DNA of 53,857 bases, taken from NCBI GenBank assembly GCA_015679605.1, contig JAAAVE010000015.1, positions 1 to 53,857 of the forward strand, written 5' to 3'. A program made the translations under genes and the position numbers. The DNA is from Podila epigama (lineage: Eukaryota > Mortierellomycota > Mortierellomycetes > Mortierellales > Mortierellaceae). Positions 46,752 through 53,857 of the stretch are shown piece by piece. The notes below the pieces were generated by a model, which did not search any database, was not told where the DNA came from, and saw only the letters and a list, made by a program, of their open reading frames with translations. Position 1 is the stretch's first letter; the number at the start of each line of letters is the position of its first letter.

Positions 46752-49700
46752 ATGCAGGCGACTTTTCGGGCGCACCATGGCACGTCCATGCGCTCATTGA
46801 TCATATCCAGGCATACCACATACGCGCACATGCACTCTGTCCAACGCACACGAGCCATTCTTACCTCGAGGATCGAATCTCAAACATACAGGTATGCATC
46901 AATGACACAAAAGCAGGAAAAAATAGTTCTTCTCTCACTCACACACTCCTCACCCATTGACACCTCCTCCTTCCTTCTTACTTCTTCCTCCCCCTCGCCT
47001 TTCCCTCACCTCAGTGCCAGGCTCTTTGCCACAGTGACAGGACATGGAAGCAACAGATCAAAATCAAAGCAACTTCTCTGTCGATTGGCGCCAGGCCTCT
47101 GGGTCTACAATAATGGGGGGCTCTATGGCGGCGAGGCAGCCGTGGCCGTGAACCAGACGACTCACCAGGTCATCATGCAACGTGGCACTGCTGGTCTCAA
47201 GACAGTTTCTCTTCCCAGTCAGTCAAGAGTGAGAGACGTGGACAGGATCGACTGCCATCTCGACGCCAAGTATCGTGTGAACCATGATTCAACACATATC
47301 TTTACACGTCCTCAACCCAAAGCAGCATCATCATTACAGGAAGCAGGCAAGCGTGGGTTTTCTAAAACTTGCTCGGTTGCGTGTCCCTTCTCGAAACAAC
47401 CTTCATCATCATTATCATCATCGTCATTATCATCATCATCATCACTACCAGTATCGACATCTTCGTCAAAAGGACCATCTTTCACACAGCAACGGGCGTA
47501 TCTACCGACAATGTCAGTCAGCTCCCGGGTACCCAAGTCAGTAACGCCCTCGTCTCAAATCAGAATCATTCACGCCTCAGCACCTGCTCGGACGAGGCTG
47601 ACTCCTTCATCTCTCCGCCTTCAACGTTCAAATAAGACAGCGACCACACGTCAGTATTCAACAGGCCATGGTCAGCCTCCCAACAGTTCCCAATCAGCGC
47701 TTGTCAAGTATACACCGCCCACAGGACCACTGGATATAGTGAGTCGAGCAAAACTCCTTGCAGCGGCACCAACGTTTTTAGCAAGGTTAAAAATTCGCCT
47801 AAAGTTGCTTTTGATGCGACAGATCCGACCTTGGCGAGTGGACGACTTTATCGCCATGTTCTCATGGGCATTCTTGGCCAACGTGGCCTTTGTGCTGTTG
47901 GGCACAACTACTTTCTTCAGTCTTATCCTCGCCACTGCCAATTCTTTGCAGTTTCAAGGTAAGAACTTTTTCTTTTCTTTTCTTCTTTTCTTTTCTTCTT
48001 TTTTTTTTCGTGTCCCGATCGGAACGAGTCGGTGTTTTTTTTGTGAATTTCTCAAGTTACGCTCATTCTTGTTCATATGAAGGAAATCATTCAACATGGA
48101 ATTTTAAAGAGGCCAAGACAGGAAACTAAAAAAAATTATATAAAAATGGACGTCATTATTTGTAAACTAGCCAACTTTAACAAACACTCTCCCTCTTCTT
48201 CCTCTCCTTCTTCCTCCTCCTTTAGGATTTGTTGCATCCAAGATTAGCGATTACCTCACGGCTTCGACAGGTGTCCGTGTCAAGTTTGAGGCGGCCATTG
48301 TTCCCAACTGGAAGGATGGAAAGATCACATTACGAAACGTAATCATGTCGAAGCGAGCAGAGGATCCAGCTGTCACCCAGGCGGGCAGTAGCAGTGGACA
48401 CAAGGGCGAAGATCATTCAGGACATGGACATGAGCATGATACGAACGACCACCTACCCTCAACAGAAGAGGTTGACACCAACTTTACCATGTTTGATCTC
48501 ACCATTGACCAAATTGATATCACGCTTTCTGCCAAACGTTGGCTCGACGGCAAGGGTCTTATTGAGGATGCATCCATCAAAGGTGTTAGAGGTGTTATTG
48601 GTATGGTGCTCTCTTTTTTTTTTTTTTTTTTTTTTTGTCTCGTCTGCTGCTTTCATCCATTTTCGCCTATGTTTCGCTTTATAGTACGTAAAGAGTCTAA
48701 CATCGTTTTCCTGCGTACTCTATAGATCGGACACATGTTTTCTGGGACCCTGATGTCGAATACATTCCTGAGGAAGCCAGGAGGAAGCACGTGCCTGGAG
48801 ATTTTGAGCTCGAATTGTTACAGCTGGACGATATGTTGGTGACGGTACTTCAGCCAGATGGTTTCCGTCCGTATACAGTCTCGATTTTCTCGGCACAGTT
48901 CCCCAGTTTCCGCAAACAATGGCTCTGCTATGACATACTGTGTGCAGACTCTATGGTGGGCATGTTCGATGGCTGTCTCTTCAGTTGCTACACAGCCCAA
49001 AGAGAGAATACGGACAGTCAGACGGATACGAAATGGAAGAAAACAACGCGGTTTAAGATTGATGATGTCAAGATTGACCATCTGAATGCTGGTGTCGAGG
49101 GACCTTTTGGCTGGATCTATTCGGGCACGGTCGACATTACATGTGATGTGAGGATTCCAAACGAGCCAGAAGAGGATGTGTTGCGCAAGCTTGTCAATGA
49201 CATTGTAGACAAGATTGACGAGGTCGTTGATTTTGCTCCACTACCGCTTGTCTTTGGCACGGGCACGATTGGCGGCAAGGAGATTGTCATGTACCCGAAC
49301 AGGGCAGCGGCAGCACTACACAGGAAGATGATGGAGGAGGAAGAGGAGCGTCGGCAGTTGGAGCAGGAGCAGCAGCAGATGACAAATGAGCTCATCCGAC
49401 AGCGGGAGCATCAAGACTTGCACCGCCAGAACCGCCACCAACACCTGACACATCAGCGACAGCACTACCCGACGTCCCAACAGCAACAGCAACACGACCA
49501 ATTGATGGCTAAACATCATCCGGCACCACACCCAGCCCCATACCGGTCGAAATCCAAGAAACCAGCCCTTGTGATGGACTTTGAGTTTTTGTTCAACGAC
49601 ACCAAAGCGTCGATCCCACTGCAGACCGAAAGTATGTCGTATCTGAGCAATGCCATGGTTCGACCCATTGTCGCCTTTATGAACAGCAATCGAACAGTAA

Positions 49701-50103
49701 CACCCATCCGATGCCGTGTCGAGATGGATTTGGTAAGTCTCTACTTTTTTTTTTTTTTGGCCTGCATTGATGCATATGCCAAATGTTATTTCCTTTCCCA
49801 ACGACTGAAAACAACCACTAATGTAAAAAACGCAAATGCATTTTCTTTTACTTGGTATGACATGAATAGTCCGAGTTTGATGGCTCATGGACAATCTACG
49901 ATTCAAACTTGATGAACAACTTGTCGACAGAGGTGGGCAAGGCTTGGGCAAATTTGGTGGCCGATGAGCGGGAACGTAACCGGAAGTTGAAGCGTGTGGG
50001 TCTTTGGGGTCTGCAATCGATGACACGGAATATTGTCAGCGTGTACGACTATGCACGCGGTAGCCGCGGGTTCTGGCATTATATTGGAACCCAAACAACA
50101 TAA
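46752..50103 (+). CDS. MDM31: Mdm31/Mdm32-family mitochondrial inner-membrane protein
   Basis: Mdm31 and Mdm32 support mitochondrial shape, mtDNA inheritance and lipid (cardiolipin) homeostasis. Exons 46752-47958, 48226-48600, 48726-49732, 49870-50103; 940 aa, in frame. The chosen ATG opens an Arg/Ser/His-rich, acid-poor leader suited to a mitochondrial presequence. A long Ser-rich linker follows, then a basic amphipathic segment (ARLKIRLKLLLMRQIRPWRV) and a membrane helix near 380-400 (AFVLLGTTTFFSLILATANS). The family core comprises FVASKISDYLTASTGVRVKF, NVIMSKR, FDLTIDQIDITLSAKRWLDG, GLIEDASIKGVRGVI, HLNAGVEGPFGWIYSGTVDI, FVFxLNDTKA-type FEFLFNDTKASIPLQ and the C-terminal RNIVSVYDYARGSRGFWHYI. 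His-rich (GHGHEHDTNDH) and Gln/His-rich inserts interrupt the core. Mdm31 versus Mdm32 cannot be separated; the start is less certain than the body. Confidence 0.88.
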
Positions 50104-50318
50104 GTTACACTTGAGTTTATAACATACAGCAGCAACAGCATAACATGAAATGTATCATACATACCCCCATTCATTCATACATGAACCCTGAAAAAAGTGT
50201 TTGGTGGCGGTGATTTTGCAAGTCACACTTGCCTTTGAGCCTTGGAGCAAAGATGTGTTGTTGGGATTGATGTTGAACCTGACAACACCACTTCTAGCAA
50301 TCTAGCAATTCAAAAAAG

Positions 50319-50761
50319 ATGGATAAACTGCAGGAACTTCTCTACGGCGAGTCCAAGCCAGCACCTAGACGGTCAACAGAGAACATTCATCCTCATCGGT
50401 GTGCCAAGCATGTGGAGGATCTGATGGTGGCCATCACCAACTTTGATGTTCAGGATCAATTCAGTCTTGTATGGAAGTGTATGCGAAGTGAGCAAGGGTG
50501 AGTGCTTTGGTTTTTTTGTTCTCGCCCCCGTTCATGTTTTTGTGGATGAAGAATTTGTTGGTTTTGGTTTATTATTATTCCTCTCTCTTGCTACGAGAAT
50601 ATATTTCATTTCCTTCTTTCTTTCGTTCTTTCTATTTCCTATCAAGATTGCTAACCACGCAAAGCACCTTTACCCAAAAAAAAAAAATGCGACAATCGAA
50701 AAATAGTGAAGAGCCTGCAAGGCATTCGCCTGCTGGAGTGAAACCAGATCACACTGTATAA
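50319..50761 (+). CDS. Small two-exon gene, unknown function
   Basis: Candidate 91-aa protein from exons 50319-50497 and 50665-50761 (phase 2 junction GG|C). The intron has a GTGAGT donor and a GCTAAC branch-point match ~10 nt before the AAAG acceptor, which argues for real splicing. The N-terminal part (MDKLQELLYGESKPAPRRST, HVEDLMVAITNFDVQDQFSL) looks like folded helical protein. The C-terminal part is basic and disordered (KKKMRQSKNSEEPARHSPAG). No signal peptide or membrane segment. It starts 216 bp after the MDM31 stop on the same strand. I do not recognise the family; it could be a small subunit of a nuclear complex, but this is not supported by a motif. Confidence 0.5.
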
Positions 50762-51671
50762 AATATGACAATTGCCATTGAAGAAAGAAAGAAGGAAGAA
50801 ATGGTCATACCGTTTGCTCGTGCCTGAACCCACCCCACTTTTTGTTTTTTGTATCTCGAAAAAAACTATCGGATTGACATTGTAAGGAAGACAAAGGATA
50901 TGGATAGGGATATGGACAAAGTACCTACGAAAGTGAAGGTAGGAGGAGGGGAAGGAACGGAATACTGACATTCGTCCACGCCATCATTGGAGCACCAACA
51001 AAAAAAAAAGGGTTGAACAGAGCAGCAAAAAGGATGGCTTCGGAGGAAAATAAATCCTTTTTTTTTTTGGCTTTTCAAGTTCGTTGGTCAATTGTGTAGG
51101 GGCTAGATCCCTCCTGGAGCTTACAATTGCCACGTTTGATCTCCTATTGAGAGCCATATTCTTTTGAGAAGGTTGAAAAAGCAAGAGCAACGAAAATAGG
51201 AAAGGGGGGAGGGAGAGGATGTCATGGTGTAAACAGTGTCCCCCAGCAGTGCGAGAGAGGCGTAGTCAACTTTTTTGTTCCAGAGGCCATGGGCCATGGG
51301 CCATGGTGGATGCTTTTCTTCAACGATGGCTGTGTTAGAGCAAGCATCGCTCTCAACAAGAAAGTTCAACTAAGAAGGGCTGTATCATCGTCATTGAGTC
51401 GAAAAACTTGGTGCTCTCATTTTTTGCCACTGTTTTGTGTATGTGTGTGTCTGTGTGAGTGAGTGAGTGAGTATCTGTGTTGTTGCCTTCAACAATGAAA
51501 GCCATGATGGATTGACAAAGGAACACAACAGAATGCAATTGCTTTTTTTTTTTTTTTGATGGTACAAGTCTTTAATGGATTTTGATCAGGTATATGGTAC
51601 AAGTAAATGGTTGATTATTTTACAAAAAAAAAAAGGCAAAAATCGTAGAGATCGTGAAAAAGAAAGGCGCT
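50762..51671. other. Intergenic with second 19-bp repeat copy
   Basis: About 900 bp without a recognisable gene. It contains T/A homopolymers (51001-51010, 51058-51070, 51543-51558), a GTGTGAGTGAGTGAG run (51440-51470) and the CCATGGG-unit 19-mer at 51287-51305. Confidence 0.5.
51287..51305. repeat. 19-bp CCATGGG-unit repeat, copy 2
   Basis: Identical to 39419-39437; here it is extended by one G on each side into GCCATGGG..CATGG. Both copies are intergenic and lie near an A/T homopolymer. Confidence 0.7.
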
Positions 51672-52568
51672 TTAAGGTCGGACGGAAAAGGCTGGCAGAC
51701 TGGTGTGGAACTTGTGGGTGTAACCAGAAAACTTGCGTCCGTTACCAAAGATCTCAATCTTGATGTGGTATGCCTTCAATGGCACGTCCTCGGGCAGGTA
51801 CACGTACATGAAGCCGACCTTGGCATCAATGTGGGTTGCCAAGACACGAACTACCTCATCTTCCTCAGGTCGGCTGCCCCGCGCAACGAGAAGGATGTTG
51901 ACACGGGTCTGGCGAACACCCTCGAGTTGCTTGGGCATTGTCCAGCCGACGGTGTAAGGTGCACGAAGGACGAGAGTGTTCTTTGTGGGCTGATGCGTCA
52001 ATTGAATCTGCTCTGATTCTTGAATGGCTTGGCTGTGCTGCTTTTTGAACAGGAACTCGTCCCTTGACTTTTTGTTCTTTTTCTTGGTCTCCTGGACAAC
52101 AACGGGTGCTGTGTATGCAGCCTTTTCTTCTTCCTCTTCCTCAGGGTCAACGCTCTCGTCTTCGATGAGGATGATGCTCTGGACGAGAGAACGACCAACA
52201 ACGGTGGAGGTACGACCCTTGAAGACGGTGAGGAGGAGAGAGTAGGTGCCGGGTTTGAGGTCGGGGGTGAGGTTGACGAGAGTGGAGCCGAGACGAGTGG
52301 GGACGTAGCGACGGAGGAGGATGGATTGCTTCTTGGCGTGGTGGAGGAGTGCAATGTCCATGGTCGAATCTTGAGGCATCTCGGTAGCGTCCCAGGTGAC
52401 CTGGGGCAATGAGTCGATCAGCCAAAGAGTGTCGACGGTTGGTGTGGTGATAGGGAAGCGGATGAGCTCCTGCCGTGGTTTAGGGGTGGGCAGGGCATGT
52501 GTGTTGAGGACGAGGATGAGGGCGATGATGAGTGAGAAGGCGAGCGAGAGTATCGAGTGTTTTGTCAT
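51672..52568 (-). CDS. Secreted Kre9/Knh1-like (Ig-like) cell-wall protein
   Basis: Single exon. The ATG at 52568 gives 298 aa with a clean signal peptide (MTKHSILSLAFSLIIALILV, cleavage near ..THA/LP); an earlier in-frame ATG at 52691 would add a hydrophobic, homopolymer-derived leader and is less likely. Two related beta-rich units are visible. Unit one is VDTLWLIDSLPQVTWDATEM ... LGSTLVNLTPDLKPGTYSLL. Unit two is NTLVLRAPYTVGWTMPKQLE ... VGFMYVYLPEDVPLKAYHIK. Each follows the xPxVTW-(25)-VxL...LPxxVPxGxYxxxI plan of the Kre9/Knh1 N-terminal domain (PF10342). An acidic/basic linker (DPEEEEEEKA, KKKNKKSRDEF) separates them. In yeast Kre9/Knh1 act in beta-1,6-glucan assembly; here the role is inferred from the fold. 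No C-terminal GPI signal is present. Confidence 0.72.
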   Translation of the reverse strand: MTKHSILSLAFSLIIALILVLNTHALPTPKPRQELIRFPITTPTVDTLWLIDSLPQVTWDATEMPQDSTMDIALLHHAKKQSILLRRYVPTRLGSTLVNLTPDLKPGTYSLLLTVFKGRTSTVVGRSLVQSIILIEDESVDPEEEEEEKAAYTAPVVVQETKKKNKKSRDEFLFKKQHSQAIQESEQIQLTHQPTKNTLVLRAPYTVGWTMPKQLEGVRQTRVNILLVARGSRPEEDEVVRVLATHIDAKVGFMYVYLPEDVPLKAYHIKIEIFGNGRKFSGYTHKFHTSLPAFSVRP

Positions 52569-53116
52569 GACTGTTGATGTGTGTATATCTTTTGTGTATG
52601 TGTATGTGGGTGTGTGTGTGAGTGTGAGTAGAATCAGAATTGACTGAAGAAAAAGAAAAAGAAAGAGAAAAAAGAGAAAAATGGTCTGCAAGCGTTTTAA
52701 TGCCTTTTTTTTTTGTTGAGCAGAACAGTAAAAAAAAGACGAGATGAAGATACTGCAAAAAATCTTTTTTTTTTTTTTTGCCGACTAGTTGCAGAGGACT
52801 GAGAACAGTTTAAAATGTTTAAAGTGAAGTGTAGTGTAGTAGTGTAAAGGAATGGTAAATTATTTACAAGGAAGAGAATGATGTCAAAGAACAGTTATGA
52901 ACAGGATGAAGTAAGGTATAGGAAGGAATATTAACGAAAGGTTGTATGTACACAAAGAGAATGAAGAGAATAGAGCTGATGTGAAAATGTTGAAAAGTAT
53001 GGGAAGGGAGGGGGGATGGACAAAGTGTGTGTCTTCTTTTATACCTTTGAGCATGATGGGCTTGTACTCTTTGTACTCTTGTTCAGCTTGTTTGGCCGCC
53101 CTAATGGTCATTCTTC

Positions 53117-53160
53117 GACTGACTTGACTTGACTTGACTGAGTGACTTGACTTGACTGAC
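53117..53160. repeat. TGACT/TTGAC pentanucleotide tandem repeat
   Basis: GACTTGACTTGACTTGACTG, then a related second array, immediately upstream (minus sense) of the ATG at 53111. Confidence 0.75.
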
Positions 53161-53217
53161 CACGACGTGATGGCAAAAAAAGAAGAGGCGGGCGAAAAAT
53201 AGATGCAGGGGTTTCTG

Positions 53218-53240
53218 CGACCGACCGACCGACCGACCGA
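53218..53240. repeat. CGAC tetranucleotide tandem repeat
   Basis: CGACC GACC repeated about five and a half times without interruption. Confidence 0.8.
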
Positions 53241-53857
53241 ATGTGTTCAGGCGTATGCTGTGTTGTTGTGTCTGTTAATGTGTCTGTGTCTGTGTCTGTG
53301 AATGTGCGTCTGCGTCTTGTGCGCAATTGGGACAAAAAAAACAGAGCATAAACCTTATTCCAAAAATATGGCTATTTTTGTCGCACGGGTTTTGTGCGGA
53401 GATTATCTGTCCCTGGCTGACCCCTCTCGTGGTCAACGCCTTCGCCATCGCCATCGCCATCGCCCTCCTATCTCTCTTGATTCTTCGCCCCTCCACTTTT
53501 TTTTTCCTTTCAATTGACTGTGCCAACATGCTATGGCTATGGCTATGCTTCCGTATTGACGTATCTCACCGTGGCACCGCCATCATCACAGGACCGCCAC
53601 CAGACTTTGCCCACCTACACATCTTCTCTCCCTACTTTTCCACTGCTGAAGCCGACACCGATCCTTACATATGCAAGTCTAGAACTCTCTCCGTCTTCCC
53701 CACCTTGCCCCGGAACAACGTTATCCTTCAAACTCCAGCCCAAGCCTCGTTGTTCGCCCTCTGTCCCGCACTGCCAAAAAAAAAACACGCAGATACACTC
53801 ACAAAACACAAAGATGCGGAACATTGATACCCCAGCTGCTTGTGGAATGAAAGGGGG

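Larger units (their letters stand above)
52569..53857. other. Repeat-rich terminal region with a possible first exon
   Basis: Contains TG-rich microsatellite sequence just upstream of the Kre9-like gene (52570-52630), TGACT and CGAC tandem repeats and TGTGTC repeats (53281-53300). A minus-strand ATG at 53111 starts MTIRAAKQAEQEYKEYKPIM and reaches an AAAG|GTATAA donor at 53045. This resembles a real first exon, but no downstream exon could be supported. A plus-strand frame at 53327-53827 is open but has no convincing protein character. Confidence 0.35.

Noticed and set aside
53327-53827. 166-codon plus-strand frame near the window end
   Set aside because: Repeats (GCCATC)n and T runs dominate; no domain, and no start context or splice partner can be judged at the edge.

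Overview
The window is nuclear DNA from a filamentous fungus, most likely of the Mortierellaceae (Mortierella and relatives). The genes have many short GT-AG introns with CTAAC/CTCAC-like branch points and T-rich tracts. A fatty-acid elongase at 40.2-41.7 kb closely resembles, from memory, the Mortierella alpina elongase MAELO. Proteins with Asn-, Ser- and Gln-rich low complexity are common. I recognised no organellar, plasmid, CRISPR or bacterial features, and no tRNA or rRNA.

Layout. 0-2.4 kb: 3' part of NOC4 (ribosome biogenesis), cut by the window edge. 2.4-4.8 kb: no intact gene; decayed minus-strand coding fragments. 4.8-5.3 kb: secreted HsbA-like protein. 6.5-7.7 kb: METTL21-type lysine methyltransferase. 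7.9-12.6 kb: ADE6 (FGAM synthase). 13.7-16.5 kb: C2-domain protein with an Asn-rich tail. 17.3-19.5 kb: concentrative nucleoside transporter. 19.7-22.7 kb: 3 kb with nothing recognisable. 22.7-23.8 kb: VMA12. 24.0-26.1 kb: Ser-rich protein of unknown function. 27.1-28.4 kb: Ser/Gln-rich protein with an HBS1/SKI7-type C-terminal motif but no GTPase domain. 28.9-36.1 kb: NOT1 (CCR4-NOT scaffold). 36.6-38.2 kb: SPP2 (G-patch splicing factor). 38.3-38.9 kb: a four-exon SUS1/ENY2 gene. 40.2-41.7 kb: elongase. 41.9-44.1 kb: COG5. 44.4-46.4 kb: ADE2. 46.8-50.1 kb: MDM31/MDM32-type mitochondrial protein. 50.3-50.8 kb: small spliced gene of unknown function. 51.7-52.6 kb: secreted Kre9/Knh1-like protein. 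The remainder is repeat-rich with one possible first exon.

Exon boundaries were derived by hand from splice consensus, reading-frame continuity and homology. Every multi-exon model given coordinates below keeps an open frame throughout.

Themes. Two de novo purine genes (ADE6, ADE2) and a nucleoside transporter lie within 39 kb. Four consecutive genes (SKI7-like, NOT1, SPP2, SUS1) act in mRNA decay, splicing or export. Both groupings may be chance. The most rewarding items are the stand-alone SKI7-like protein beside NOT1, the SUS1 gene whose two outer introns fall where the yeast SUS1 introns are, the Gln-variant histidine box of the elongase, and the short COG5.
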